A program made the translations under genes and the position numbers. Below the pieces are notes generated by a model. It saw nothing but the letters and a program-made list of their open reading frames with translations. It was not told where the DNA came from and did not search any database. Source: Moraxella atlantae NBRC 14588 (GTDB lineage Bacteria > Pseudomonadota > Gammaproteobacteria > Pseudomonadales > Moraxellaceae). Taken from it: a DNA stretch of 64,000 bases. Of this stretch, positions 37,841 through 47,862 are shown piece by piece (positions within the stretch are counted from its first letter, which is position 1; each line of letters begins with the position of its first letter). The DNA lies in NCBI RefSeq assembly GCF_001591265.1, contig NZ_BCUL01000005.1:62001-126000 (forward strand), written 5' to 3'.

Positions 37841-39415
37841 TTAATTAGCCTGTGCAAGCTTAACTTGGCGGTTGAGATAATGCATCAACAACGGCACAGG
37901 TCGTCCAGTACTGGCGGCTTCTTTACCTGTTTGCCAGGCTGTGCCTGCAACATCAAGGTGCGCCCATGGTACATTTTCGACAAATCGTGCCAAGAAGCAC
38001 GCCGCTGTTACCGAACCTGCAGGTGCGCCACCGATGTTTTGCACATCAGCAAATTTAGATTTGAGCTGTTCTTGATAATCGTCATCCAGTGGCATGTGCC
38101 AAACGCGGTCGTGTGCCTCTTGGCTGGCTTGCTCAAGGTCAAAAATCACATCCTCATCGTTGCTGTATAAGCCGCTGCGGATATGCCCCAGCGCGACGAT
38201 ACACGCACCCGTCAAAGTCGCCACATCGATGATGACGCGCGGCTGATAACGCTGCACGTAAAGCAGGCTGTCACACAACACCAAACGCCCCTCGGCATCT
38301 GTATTCAAAATCTCGACACTGGTACCATCCATGGCACGCACAATATCGCCAGGGCGTGTGGCTTGCCCTGATGGCATGTTTTCGGCGCACGCCAACGCGC
38401 CGACGACGTTGATGGGCAAACGTGCTTGGCACAGTGCTGCCATCGTACCCAGCACGCTGCCAGCACCGCTCATGTCAAATTTCATCTCACCCATGCCAAG
38501 CCCAGGTTTGATCGAGATACCGCCGCTATCAAAGGTGATGCCTTTGCCAACCAAAGCAAACGGTGCTTGATCAAAGACATCTGACGGTGCTTTGACCGCC
38601 GCTTCATCGGGCGCGCCGCGATATTCAAGCAGCACCAACTGCCCTTCTTGGGTTGAGCCATTGCTGACTGCCAAAAAGCAATTCATGCCCAACTCTGCCA
38701 TTTCGCGCTCACCAATAACCTTGACTTGCAACACATCGGAATATTGTTTGGCAAGGGCTTGTGCCTGTTGGACAAAGTAGGCAGGGTTACAGTCATTTGG
38801 CGGCATATTGCCCAAGTCACGCGCTAAGCTTTGTCCATGGTGCAAAGCTACATTAAAGTCAAGCACGTTTTGGTAGGTGGCGATGGTGTCAGTTTTGAGC
38901 AGTAGTTCAATGTGCGTTAGGCGCGGTGCGTCAGCTGTGCTGCCTTTTTCGTTGGTGTGTTCGGCTGTAGATTTTGCTTGGCTCAAGTAATCGGTAAACT
39001 GATACGCCGCATTCGCCAATGCCAGAGCAAACTGGCCAAACACGACGCTATCTAGCCCATCACCCAACCAAACGCGCGCATGGGTGGTGTATTTGCTCAG
39101 GCTGCTATACACGGTTTTAGCAAGTTTTTGCACGGCATTACCGCCCAATTTGTCGCGCTTACCGATACCCACCAATACCAACGGTGCAGGCTCAAAACTG
39201 GCAATCGTGCTTGCCAGTTTGCCGTCAAACGCGGTGTTGTTCAGCAAGGTTTGCACACGATTAGCCAGTGTATCTGGTAAGTCAGCCAGTGGTTGTTGGT
39301 GCTCATCGATCAGCACAACATTGGCGGCAAAGGCAGTGTGGTCGCTATTGTCTATTGCGTCAAAGCTTTGTACGTTAAGGTTTTGTACGCTAAGGTTGAG
39401 TGGTGTAAATGCCAT
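37841..39415 (-). CDS. pepA: Leucyl aminopeptidase (cytosol aminopeptidase, M17)
   Basis: 524 residues. N-terminal macro-like domain, then a catalytic M17 domain with two-metal ligands in VGKGITFDSGGISIKPG, MGEMKFDMSGAGSVLG and the NTDAEGRLVLCDSL signature. Removes N-terminal residues in peptide turnover; in some gammaproteobacteria it also binds DNA (XerC/D recombination at cer, carAB regulation). Long relative to E. coli (503) because of extra loops around residues 150-165. Divergently oriented from lptFG, as in E. coli and Pseudomonas. Confidence 0.94.
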   Translation of the reverse strand: MAFTPLNLSVQNLNVQSFDAIDNSDHTAFAANVVLIDEHQQPLADLPDTLANRVQTLLNNTAFDGKLASTIASFEPAPLVLVGIGKRDKLGGNAVQKLAKTVYSSLSKYTTHARVWLGDGLDSVVFGQFALALANAAYQFTDYLSQAKSTAEHTNEKGSTADAPRLTHIELLLKTDTIATYQNVLDFNVALHHGQSLARDLGNMPPNDCNPAYFVQQAQALAKQYSDVLQVKVIGEREMAELGMNCFLAVSNGSTQEGQLVLLEYRGAPDEAAVKAPSDVFDQAPFALVGKGITFDSGGISIKPGLGMGEMKFDMSGAGSVLGTMAALCQARLPINVVGALACAENMPSGQATRPGDIVRAMDGTSVEILNTDAEGRLVLCDSLLYVQRYQPRVIIDVATLTGACIVALGHIRSGLYSNDEDVIFDLEQASQEAHDRVWHMPLDDDYQEQLKSKFADVQNIGGAPAGSVTAACFLARFVENVPWAHLDVAGTAWQTGKEAASTGRPVPLLMHYLNRQVKLAQAN

Positions 39416-39789
39416 TGTTTTGACCTTATATGATGATGTGGTTACAAAAATAGGTATGGTTACAATACAAGTTTAGCATCAATGTGGGGGCACTTGGGCA
39501 TTTAACCAACCACAATCTGGGTAACAAATCTGGGTAACCATTGCCAAATGGTGCGCTTGACACATTTTTGCACAATATTTGTGCCTATCCGTGCGCTTAA
39601 CCAGCGTCGCTATTCGTTTAAGCAGGCTAAAACATGCTATGATACGGCTTTGTCATCACGTGCATTAGAACTACTAGCCCAACTCTAGCAGCGGTTGCGT
39701 GTTGATGTGAATGCTTATGAGTGCTTGTTAAGCAAATAACGACCATTTTTATGAATGCAATAATCAACGCAATAATCAAGGTGCGCTGA
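39416..39789. other. Divergent pepA/lptF intergenic region
   Basis: 374 bp with no supported gene. Contains a near-perfect 13-bp tandem duplication (39514-39539) and a 15-bp inverted repeat GCACAA-TAT-TTGTGC at 39569-39583. Promoters for both flanks should lie here; none is clear enough to place. Confidence 0.5.
39514..39539. repeat. 13-bp tandem duplication
   Basis: AATCTGGGTAACA then AATCTGGGTAACC, one mismatch, between pepA and lptF. Confidence 0.85.
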
Positions 39790-40914
39790 GTGATTTTACG
39801 ACGCTATATCACCCAGCAAGTTGCCACCAATACGCTGGTGGTGCTCGGCTTTTTGCTGGTGCTCATGCTCAGCGGACGGTTGATTCGCTATTTTGGTATG
39901 GCAGCGCAAGGACGGCTGGATATTGGGCTATTGTTTACCATCATTGGCTACAATTTGCCGACGTTTGTTGAGCTGATTTTACCGTTGGCGTTTTTTGTTG
40001 CCTTGATGCTGGTACTTGGGCGGATGTACATTGACCAAGAGATGAGCGTGCTGTTTGCTAGCGGAATAGACCGTGGGCGCGTGTTGGCGTTGCTGCTACC
40101 ATTGGTGAGCGCGTTATTTGCCCTTGAGGCAGGGGTGAGCATTTGGGCAAAGCCGTGGGGGGTACGTCACAGCGAGCAGGTGTGGCACAAGCAGTCGCTG
40201 GCAAGTGCGCTGGATCTGATTCGTCCGCAAACCTTTATCAGTAGTGGCGATTATCATTTGTATGTGGAAGCATTTGATCGCGACAAGCGCGAGCTGCGTG
40301 GCTTATATGTGCTCAACACACGCGATGATGGGCGCACCGATGTCATCACCGCGGAACGTGCGCTGCAAGTGCCAACACGTGAAGATGACCCGATGACGCT
40401 GCTTGATTTGTACGCAGGCAAACGTTATATGTTGTCTGCCGATAGCGCACGCTACAATCAAGCCAGTTTTGCGCGCTATCGTATCAGCTTACAAAAACCC
40501 AATATCGACAAAGTCACGCCGCAAAATGTCGAATCCCAAACCATTGGCAAACTGTGGCGCGCACGCACTGAGTCTGCCGCGCAAGCTGAATTGGGCTACC
40601 GCGTTAGCCTGCCATGGCTGATGCTGATTGCTGCCTTACTTGCCATGCCATTGGCACAGGTCAATCCGCGTCAAGGGCGTTGGCTGCGCTTGCTACCTGC
40701 CGTGCTGATATTTGCCAGTTGCGCGATTGCCATTATTTCGCTAAAAACTGCCGTCAGCAAACAAAAGGTCTCGGTTTGGGCGTATGCTTGGCTGTTGGCG
40801 GCGTTGCTGCTTGCCACCTTGTATCTTAATGCACAGTCCACTCTGGCTACACGCCTGCGTGCACGCCGACGAGTACGGCGCAACCACCACCTAGACAATC
40901 AGGGGGGAGCATGA
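39790..40914 (+). CDS. lptF: LPS export ABC transporter permease LptF, GTG start
   Basis: Inner-membrane half of the LptB2FG complex that extracts LPS. 374 residues, membrane helices at about 13-30, 48-80, 98-120, then a beta-jellyroll periplasmic domain and three further helices. The start is GTG with AAGG 8 nt upstream; N-terminus ILRRYITQQVATNTLVV is typical. Overlaps the next gene by 4 nt (ATGA). Confidence 0.94.
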   Translation: MILRRYITQQVATNTLVVLGFLLVLMLSGRLIRYFGMAAQGRLDIGLLFTIIGYNLPTFVELILPLAFFVALMLVLGRMYIDQEMSVLFASGIDRGRVLALLLPLVSALFALEAGVSIWAKPWGVRHSEQVWHKQSLASALDLIRPQTFISSGDYHLYVEAFDRDKRELRGLYVLNTRDDGRTDVITAERALQVPTREDDPMTLLDLYAGKRYMLSADSARYNQASFARYRISLQKPNIDKVTPQNVESQTIGKLWRARTESAAQAELGYRVSLPWLMLIAALLAMPLAQVNPRQGRWLRLLPAVLIFASCAIAIISLKTAVSKQKVSVWAYAWLLAALLLATLYLNAQSTLATRLRARRRVRRNHHLDNQGGA

Positions 40915-42005
40915 TTATCGCACGTTATGTACAGCGTCATGCTTTGTTGGCGATGATGGCGGCGGTGGTTGGCTTGCTGCTGCTCAAATTGATGTTTGAT
41001 TATTTGGCACAGTTGGATAAAATCAATGCCGACTACAGCTACCTCGACGCGCTGCGCTATATTGCGTATTCCGCCCCCGAGGCGTTACAAAACTATATGC
41101 CGTTTGGTGTGCTCATTGGCGCGGTGATTGGCTTGGGTCTATTGGCAAATCACAGCGAATTGACCGTCATGCAAGCAGCAGGGCTGAGCCGTCTGCGCAT
41201 CGTCGGCTGGGTTATGCAGTCTGCGTTGATGTTTGTTTTGCTGTCGCTTGCGCTCAGCCAGTTTGTCTTGCCGACCACCAACAACCTTGCCCGCCAAGCA
41301 CGCAACCACAAAATCGCCGATATTACCAGCGTCAATGGCTATTGGCAAAAATACGGCAACACGCTGTTGGCGATTGGTTATGCGAATGTCGATGGTGAGG
41401 TGCGCGATGTCCGCCAGTGGACACTTGGCAAACAAGGTGAAGTACGCCAAATGCTACATGCCGAGCGCGGTGTATATCAACCTGCTGCACCCACCTCCCA
41501 GTTATCATCGACCAACCAAACCGCGCAGCCGTGGCGGCTTTACGATGTCCAAACCCTCACCATTGCTGCCGATGGCACCAGTCAGCAGCGCAGCGTTGGT
41601 GAATTGCCTGCCAGTTTGCCAATTGTGCCAAGTTCAATTTATCTACTTACCCAAAGCCCCGATGACATGTCGCTGTCTGCGCTGTGGCAACACCGCACAT
41701 TGATGCAACGCCAACAGCAGCGCTCGCTGCCGCACGAAGTCGCGTTTTGGCAAAAACTGCTATCACCGTTTGCCGTGCTGTCATTGGTGCTTGTTGCGTG
41801 TTCGTTCGTGTTTGGCTCGCTGCGCAACCAAAGTTTGGGCTATCGTATCGTTGTCGCACTGCTGTTTGGTTTGATGTTTAATTACTTACAGGACTTGGCA
41901 GGCTTTGTGAGTCTCAGTACGTCACTACCGCCACCGCTGATGGTCGCACTTCCGATTGTGTTAAGCGCTGCGTTGGGCTGGTATTTATTGCATAAAAAGA
42001 TTTAA
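40911..42005 (+). CDS. lptG: LPS export ABC transporter permease LptG
   Basis: 364 residues, partner of LptF; starts IIARYVQRHALLAMMAAVV and has the same six-helix/periplasmic domain layout. The ATG overlaps the lptF stop by ATGA (40911-40914), so translation is coupled. Essential in organisms that require LPS; here it forms the inner-membrane channel of the Lpt bridge. The next gene starts 9 nt downstream. Confidence 0.94.
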   Translation: MIIARYVQRHALLAMMAAVVGLLLLKLMFDYLAQLDKINADYSYLDALRYIAYSAPEALQNYMPFGVLIGAVIGLGLLANHSELTVMQAAGLSRLRIVGWVMQSALMFVLLSLALSQFVLPTTNNLARQARNHKIADITSVNGYWQKYGNTLLAIGYANVDGEVRDVRQWTLGKQGEVRQMLHAERGVYQPAAPTSQLSSTNQTAQPWRLYDVQTLTIAADGTSQQRSVGELPASLPIVPSSIYLLTQSPDDMSLSALWQHRTLMQRQQQRSLPHEVAFWQKLLSPFAVLSLVLVACSFVFGSLRNQSLGYRIVVALLFGLMFNYLQDLAGFVSLSTSLPPPLMVALPIVLSAALGWYLLHKKI

Positions 42006-42014
42006 CCCGACACC

Positions 42015-42737
42015 ATGAAAAATAGCACGCCACCCCCCGCCCCTACCACTCACCCCATTGAGCAACACCCGTTTGGTGTGTTTGCCTTTTTTGATACCCA
42101 AGTTTTGATGATGGGCACTTTGCCACCCACACCCGACAAATGGGGCATGGCGTTTCATTATCCCAATTTTTATAATGACATGTGGCGCATCATGGGGCGG
42201 GTGTTTTTTGGCGACGGTGAGTATTTTCGCGCAGGGCAGGACAAGCGGTTTGACGCGGATAAAATTAAGGCGTTTTTAAAAACAGCAAAAATCGGTGAAT
42301 GCCCAACCGTCAAAACGGCAATTCGCGAGCATGGCAACGCGTCAGACGCGCATTTGACTGTGGTCGAGCGTGTAGATTTACGCGCCGTACTGGCAGATCT
42401 GCCCAACGTACGCTGGCTACTGCTGACAGGCGGTAAAGCGTGTGAGGTATTGTTTGATGTCATCAACGCCGAACGCGCCGATCCCACTTCACCCGATTTT
42501 GACCCAACTGCCAAACCGCTTAAACTGCTTAAAACCAACCAACACATCACGCTTACGCTATTTGGGCGCAAGCTGGGCATTTGGCGACTGCCCTCATCAT
42601 CACGCGCTTATCCGCTAAGCCTCGATAAAAAAGTCGCTGCGTATCGCACTGCGTTTTTACAAACAGGTCTGGGCACGCTGATTGCACCACATGCAGACGT
42701 TGCCAGCCATGATTCAGTCAAAGACAACACCACCTAG
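42015..42737 (+). CDS. Uracil-DNA glycosylase superfamily protein (probable)
   Basis: 240 residues. VLMMGTLPPTPDKWGMAFHYPNFYNDMWRIMG (about 32-63) resembles the active-site motif GT-P and the following mismatch-glycosylase segment of UDG superfamily proteins (Mug/HDG-type). A GGKACEVLF stretch near residue 133 fits the family. Substrate not determinable. The gene begins 9 nt behind lptG and could be cotranscribed, though functionally unrelated. Moderately sure of the fold; low for function. Confidence 0.6.
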   Translation: MKNSTPPPAPTTHPIEQHPFGVFAFFDTQVLMMGTLPPTPDKWGMAFHYPNFYNDMWRIMGRVFFGDGEYFRAGQDKRFDADKIKAFLKTAKIGECPTVKTAIREHGNASDAHLTVVERVDLRAVLADLPNVRWLLLTGGKACEVLFDVINAERADPTSPDFDPTAKPLKLLKTNQHITLTLFGRKLGIWRLPSSSRAYPLSLDKKVAAYRTAFLQTGLGTLIAPHADVASHDSVKDNTT

Positions 42738-43015
42738 CACTTTAAAAACCCAACAAAAGTCTAGCTAGAAAACCAATATTGTAGAATTGCGCAAAATTAG
42801 TCACACAATCGCTATGGCAGCGTGCAGCAACGTGACTTATACTAACAACCTAACAAAATCAAACCTTTGGCGCGTATTTGGTGGCATTTAGCTTGGATAA
42901 AAATTGTGCTGACTTTTGGCACTGTCCTGCCGCTAACCCCAACGCGCAAACTGGATATGATAGAGCTATGGCAATTTTAATCCTGCCAAACCCTTTGCCT
43001 CGAGGTGGCGTTTTG

Positions 43016-44008
43016 ATGCCGACTCAACGACCTAACACACGTGCCCTACTTTGCTTGGCGTTGTTTGGCGGTGTGGTGCTCGGCTGTGTGTTGTTGGTGG
43101 GCTGTGGACAAGCACCACAATCTGCCCAATCTGCCACCAATGTGATGGCAAATAGCGTCAATAACAACGCAGACACACTTGGTACAACGCTTGCCAGATC
43201 AGCACCGCCTGAAGTCGTCACATTGCAAAATCTAAGCGACATCGCCAACCTGCCTGTGATTGACAGCGCGCAGCCTGACACCCTAACGATGGTTACCAGT
43301 ATATCCAATGCGGTGGCAATTCCTGTGCATGTCAGTGTCGGGGACACGCCCGATAGCCAAACCGTGACCGTCATTGCACCGATGGGGCACCGCGCCGAGA
43401 CCATCGCCGCCACCAACGCCATGCTTGATGCGATGAGCCAAGGCATGCAAACCGACAATGCGGATGTGGCATTTGTCCAGTCGATGCTTGCTCACCAAAA
43501 TGCCGCGCTACAACTGGCGCAAATCGAGCTCAAATATGGGCGCGACGAACAGCTGCGTAAGCTAGCAGAGGATTCATTGTTTACCCGTAGTAATGAAATC
43601 CGTTGGCTGCAAAACTGGCTGGCGCACAATGTCAACACAGGCAAACCCACCACCATGCCTGCCACACTTGCCAAAGAACCCAGCTACACCGAGAGCCTTA
43701 AGCAAATGTACCAACAAATGCTGACCGCCAGTGCCATCGATGACCCCGATGAGGCATTTCGGCAAGCCATGATTCCGCACCACAAAGGCGCGATGGCAAT
43801 GGCCCAAATCGAGCTCAAATACGGCAAAGACGACAAAATTCGCCAGTTTGCCGACCGCACGATTGAAACCCAACAGGCTGAGATCAACACACTGCGTAAT
43901 TGGACACCAATAGCCGACCAAACGGCGCGCGTATCCTCTGATATCGCCTCGACCAGTTTTGCCTCCAATGACGCACCGCTATGGACACAGACCCATGCAG
44001 GTTTTTAA
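43016..44008 (+). CDS. DUF305 lipoprotein with two domains
   Basis: 330 residues. Lipobox LLVG-Cys near residue 30 preceded by a hydrophobic signal peptide. Two DUF305-like ferritin-type helical repeats: AFVQSMLAHQNAALQLAQIELKYG (about 155) and AFRQAMIPHHKGAMAMAQIELKYG (about 243), each followed by a short helix ending in W. His pairs in both repeats suggest metal binding, often copper or iron in the family. An Asp/Thr-rich stretch precedes the first domain. The frame opens at 42878, but the ATG at 43016 has GAGG upstream and starts the signal peptide. Confidence 0.8.
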   Translation: MPTQRPNTRALLCLALFGGVVLGCVLLVGCGQAPQSAQSATNVMANSVNNNADTLGTTLARSAPPEVVTLQNLSDIANLPVIDSAQPDTLTMVTSISNAVAIPVHVSVGDTPDSQTVTVIAPMGHRAETIAATNAMLDAMSQGMQTDNADVAFVQSMLAHQNAALQLAQIELKYGRDEQLRKLAEDSLFTRSNEIRWLQNWLAHNVNTGKPTTMPATLAKEPSYTESLKQMYQQMLTASAIDDPDEAFRQAMIPHHKGAMAMAQIELKYGKDDKIRQFADRTIETQQAEINTLRNWTPIADQTARVSSDIASTSFASNDAPLWTQTHAGF

Positions 44009-44036
44009 CCCATCTACACAATAACCAGTGCAAAAA

Positions 44037-44077
44037 TAATAAGCGCAAGTTTTGGCCAAACTTGCGCTTATTTTTAG
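44037..44077. terminator. Terminator between DUF305 gene and cbpM
   Basis: AATAAGCGCAAGTTT / AAACTTGCGCTTATT, 5-nt loop, T/A-rich flanks on both strands; convergent genes. Confidence 0.88.
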
Positions 44078-44096
44078 CTGTTAAAAATCTTTGGTG

Positions 44097-44486
44097 TTAT
44101 CTTTGGCGTGAGTCGTCATCGACAGTATGAAACGTCACTACCTGCGCGCTAAATGCGCCGCCTAAGCTTTGGCGTTTGTATTGCCGCAAAGCGTTCAACT
44201 CATCAAGCAAAGTTAAAATTAAGCCAATTGCCTGTGGGCTGGCATCAAAATCACGGCGCAAACGTGCCGCACGACGCACACGCGAAAGCTGTACGCTGCC
44301 AAAGCTTAGCGCGTCTGTACCACTCACGGGAGTGATGGCATCAAACGGGGTGATCACCGCTTCATCAAGCAATGCCAAAACCCAGTCGCTGCCATACGGT
44401 GTTGCCGCGCCAAGCTGCTCAAGTGTCAAGCGTAAATCGTCATGCAGGTCTGTCAGATCATCTGAATATTCGTGTTGATTGGTCAT
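44097..44486 (-). CDS. cbpM: Chaperone-modulator protein CbpM-like
   Basis: 129 residues. Central LSFGSVQLSRVRRAARLRRDFDASPQAIGLILTLLDEL segment is the MerR-like CbpM core. CbpM binds the J-domain of CbpA and blocks its co-chaperone activity. Located 59 nt downstream of cbpA on the same strand, the conserved order. N-terminal about 40 residues are less conserved. Confidence 0.87.
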   Translation of the reverse strand: MTNQHEYSDDLTDLHDDLRLTLEQLGAATPYGSDWVLALLDEAVITPFDAITPVSGTDALSFGSVQLSRVRRAARLRRDFDASPQAIGLILTLLDELNALRQYKRQSLGGAFSAQVVTFHTVDDDSRQR

Positions 44487-44545
44487 GGTTATTTTGCCTT
44501 ATCGGTGTATTCTTTGCGTTTTTTTTGATATCTAGCCGATCCGCA

Positions 44546-45559
44546 TTAGCGTGTTGGCACAAAATCAGCAAATTGTGCCTTGAGCGTCTGCCATGCCACC
44601 TTTTGCGCATCAGTATCGGTGGGCGGCAGCACGATGTTGAGCGTCAAGAACAAGTCGCCTGCCGCTTTAGCAGGGATACCCTTACCTTTTAGGCGCAGGT
44701 TGCTGCCCGAGCGGCTATTTTTTGGTACATTGACGCTAACCTTGCCAGCAGGGGTATTGACAGTAATCGCGCTGCCCAACGCGGCTTCCCACGGTGCAAT
44801 ATCAACGGTCTGGAACACGTCTTTACCCTCAACGCGGATATTATCGGCATGGGCAAACTTGATTTTTAGGTACAAATCGCCTGCCTCACCGCCATATGCA
44901 CTGGGTAGCCCTTGTTTGGCAAGGCGGATTTGCTGCCCTTCGGCAATGCCTTTGGGAATTTTGACTTCAATGGTTTTGCTTTGGTACTCACGCCCTTGCG
45001 CGGTTTGTACAGGCAAATTCAAGGTGATTTTTTGGGTGTCACCGTGATAGCTTGCGCTTAAATCCACCGATAACTCAGCGTGTTGGTCTTCGCCCTTGCT
45101 GTTGGTTGGTCCGCCAAAACCTGCGCCACCCATGCCACCACTGCCGCCAAAGCTTGAGAACAAGTCATCAAAGCGAAAGCCACCGCCTGCTTGCCCAAAG
45201 CCTGCCCTGCCTGCACGACCACCGCCCATACCGCCACCAAACTGGCGCAAAATCTCGTCGATGTCCTCAGCAGACATGTTCGGTGCTTGTCCGCCCATAC
45301 CACCTCGCGCAAACCCACCTTGCCCAAAGCCTGCGCCTGCAAAGGGGTTTTCTAGCATCATGTCATATTGCTGCCGCTTTTCGGCATCTTTGAGTGTTTC
45401 ATAGGCGTTATTGATTTCGCCCATTTTGGCATCAGCGTTGGGATCATCGCTGACATCGGGGTGGTATTGGCGCACCAGTTTGCGGTAGGCTTTTTTGATA
45501 TCCGCTTCACTGGCTTTTTTGTCCACGCCCAAGATCTCGTAATAATTTTTTTCCGCCAT
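44546..45559 (-). CDS. cbpA: DnaJ-family co-chaperone CbpA
   Basis: 337 residues. J-domain (about 5-68) with the HPD motif in RQYHPDVS and YYEILGVDKKASEADIKKAYRKL; a Gly/Phe-rich linker (70-150, GFGQGGFARGG); no zinc-finger cysteine domain; C-terminal substrate-binding domain to 337. This matches CbpA rather than DnaJ. Partner of DnaK under stress and stationary phase. Starts at ATG 45559 and is divergent from hisH. Confidence 0.93.
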   Translation of the reverse strand: MAEKNYYEILGVDKKASEADIKKAYRKLVRQYHPDVSDDPNADAKMGEINNAYETLKDAEKRQQYDMMLENPFAGAGFGQGGFARGGMGGQAPNMSAEDIDEILRQFGGGMGGGRAGRAGFGQAGGGFRFDDLFSSFGGSGGMGGAGFGGPTNSKGEDQHAELSVDLSASYHGDTQKITLNLPVQTAQGREYQSKTIEVKIPKGIAEGQQIRLAKQGLPSAYGGEAGDLYLKIKFAHADNIRVEGKDVFQTVDIAPWEAALGSAITVNTPAGKVSVNVPKNSRSGSNLRLKGKGIPAKAAGDLFLTLNIVLPPTDTDAQKVAWQTLKAQFADFVPTR

Positions 45560-45767
45560 CGTGTATCCTTGTATTTAATTTGCTTGCATAAAAATCGTTG
45601 AGGATTGAGCCGTAGGCACGTATTTTCGCCATCTAGCCCTATCAATCTAGACCAGATACGATATAATGGCAAGCTTGAGCATTTTCAAAAGTTTTGCGCA
45701 AAAATCGTCAGAATTTTGCATTATTTTTTTAACATTTTTTGTATTGGCTAACGCATGGGGCTAAACA

Positions 45768-46385
45768 ATGACAACAATCGCGCTACTCGATTATGGCATG
45801 GGCAATTTGCACTCAGTCGCCAAAGCCTTGACACGGGTTGGGGCGGATGTTGAAATTACCCGAGATGCTGCAGTGATTGCACGTAGTGACAAAATCGTGT
45901 TTCCCGGTGTGGGCGCGATGAAGGACTGTATGGCAGAGATGCACGCCACAGGGGTCAGCGATGCGGTGCGTCAAGCGGTGTTTAATAAGCCTGTGATGGC
46001 AATTTGTGTGGGTATGCAGGCGTTGTTTGAGCATTCGGCAGAAAATGGCGGTGTGGCAGGGCTTGGCATTTTGGCAGGCGATGTGCGCCAGTTTGTGCCC
46101 ACCCAAGGCATCAAGGTGCCGCACATGGGCTGGAATACCACCTATGGCATGGATAGCAGCCACCCAATTTGGCGCGGTATCGCCCCTAATACGCATTTTT
46201 ATTATGTGCATAGCTATTATTGCGTGCCACAAGATGATGCACTGGTTGCCGCGCGTTGTCAGTATGGGCATGAGTTTTGCGCCAGTATTCTCAAAGACAA
46301 TTTGTTTGCCACCCAATTTCATCCCGAAAAAAGCCACACAGCAGGCTTGCAACTGCTGCAAAATTTTGTCGAATGGCAAATTTGA
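45768..46385 (+). CDS. hisH: Imidazole glycerol phosphate synthase, glutamine amidotransferase subunit
   Basis: 205 residues. Type 1 glutamine amidotransferase: catalytic Cys in [10 protein letters not shown] (about 81), His/Glu in [10 protein letters not shown] (near 183-189); the oxyanion strand YGMGNLHSV opens the protein. It supplies ammonia to HisF for histidine and AICAR formation. The normal partners hisA and hisF do not follow; instead a histidine kinase starts 28 nt downstream. Confidence 0.94.
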   Translation: MTTIALLDYGMGNLHSVAKALTRVGADVEITRDAAVIARSDKIVFPGVGAMKDCMAEMHATGVSDAVRQAVFNKPVMAICVGMQALFEHSAENGGVAGLGILAGDVRQFVPTQGIKVPHMGWNTTYGMDSSHPIWRGIAPNTHFYYVHSYYCVPQDDALVAARCQYGHEFCASILKDNLFATQFHPEKSHTAGLQLLQNFVEWQI

Positions 46386-46413
46386 TCTTTATTGAGCCTA
46401 GTCAAGCACCATC

Positions 46414-47832
46414 ATGATGCGCCAACCCAATGCTTTATCTCGTCGTGGGCAATACGGCTTTCGCGGTTATAGCCACACTTGGCAGACCACATTGCTGGTG
46501 ATGCTGATGGTGACCCTCAGTGTCAGTTTGTCATTGTGGTTTTTTTGGCGCAGTCTGTATTTGCCCGAATTGCGCAACCATGCGGCGAATATCGCCAATC
46601 AGCTACAGCTACTTGATAAAGCTGAGCGCGACTGGGGCGATCAACCCGCCGTGCGTCAGTGGCTGCTTGACAATGCCTACATCGACATTATCACTGACGC
46701 GCGTGAGTTTCCCGATATCACCAACAAACGTTTGGTCGGATTTTTTACCGAAACCATGGCGCAGCAGGTGCAAGACTCTTTGGGGCGACCTGCCGTGGTG
46801 TATTTTAAATTCAAGCCCATACCTATGCTGTATGTGCAAGACAGTGCGCATCCTGAATTTTGGCTGCAAGAACCCGTGCGTTTTTATGCCCAATACAGCC
46901 CACTGACGATTGGCATTTTTGTGCTGGGTATTCCGCTACTGACGCTATTGACGATTTTGTTTTTGGTGCGCCAGCTTAACCGACCGCTCAAACGCCTACA
47001 AAGAGTTGCCACCGATTACATTCAGCTTGGGCAAGCACGTGACTTGCCCACGCAGCATGGCTCAAGCGAAATTCGGCAAGTCAATGTCGCGTTTAATCGG
47101 CTGTTTCATACCCTGCGCCAAACCCAAAACGAGCGCAACCTCATGCTAGCAGGGATTTCGCATGACTTACGCACGCCATTGACGCGGATGCGCTTGACCG
47201 CTGAGCTGCTGCCTGATGAATTTTTGAAGGAAGGCTTGGTGTATGATATCGAGGACATGGATGCGATTTTAGAGCAGTTTATTTCATTTATGAAAGATGG
47301 CTCTGATGAGGCGGTGCGCCCGACCGATATTCATGCCATTGTCAAAGAAATTGCCGTACAGTTTGCGCCTTTGCCGTTTGTCATTGAGATTGGCGAGGAT
47401 TTGCCTGAATTGCTGCTGCGTCCGCTGTCCATCAAGCGGTTGATTGTCAATTTGGTCAATAATGCCAATCGCTATGGCAAGCCGCCAATTCACGTTGCCG
47501 CCAAGATGATCACTGCCGACAATTTATTGGATATTGTGCCATCTGATAAGCTTGCCGAATTGGGCGCAAGCACACGCTATTTGTTGATTGCAGTCAGTGA
47601 CGAGGGCGATGGCGTGGCAGAAGACCAGTTAGAGCGCATCATGCAGCCGTTTGAGCGCGGCGAAACTGCGCGTACCACCCAAGGTAGTGGCTTGGGGCTG
47701 GCGATTGTCAGCCGCATTGCGCATTTACACAACGGCGTGGTAATTGCGCGCAACCAAACCGATACCACATTGCCCAATCGCGGTTTGCTGGTGCGCGTGG
47801 TGATTGCCATTGTTGAGCCAAGCGCATCCTAG
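46414..47832 (+). CDS. EnvZ-like membrane sensor histidine kinase
   Basis: 472 residues. Two membrane helices (about 26-46 and 168-190) bracket a periplasmic domain with Asp/Asn-rich sequences; a HAMP domain follows (LVRQLNRPLKRLQRV). Dimerisation/phospho-acceptor His at residue 250 in ISHDLRTPLTRMRL; ATP-binding part with NLVNNANRYGKPP, DEGDGVAEDQL and GSGLGLAIV. EnvZ is the closest type, but no response-regulator gene is adjacent, so the partner (OmpR-like) must be elsewhere. Two adjacent ATG codons at the start. Confidence 0.88.
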   Translation: MMRQPNALSRRGQYGFRGYSHTWQTTLLVMLMVTLSVSLSLWFFWRSLYLPELRNHAANIANQLQLLDKAERDWGDQPAVRQWLLDNAYIDIITDAREFPDITNKRLVGFFTETMAQQVQDSLGRPAVVYFKFKPIPMLYVQDSAHPEFWLQEPVRFYAQYSPLTIGIFVLGIPLLTLLTILFLVRQLNRPLKRLQRVATDYIQLGQARDLPTQHGSSEIRQVNVAFNRLFHTLRQTQNERNLMLAGISHDLRTPLTRMRLTAELLPDEFLKEGLVYDIEDMDAILEQFISFMKDGSDEAVRPTDIHAIVKEIAVQFAPLPFVIEIGEDLPELLLRPLSIKRLIVNLVNNANRYGKPPIHVAAKMITADNLLDIVPSDKLAELGASTRYLLIAVSDEGDGVAEDQLERIMQPFERGETARTTQGSGLGLAIVSRIAHLHNGVVIARNQTDTTLPNRGLLVRVVIAIVEPSAS

Positions 47833-47862
47833 CCAGACATATCGTGCGTATGGCTTAGCTAG

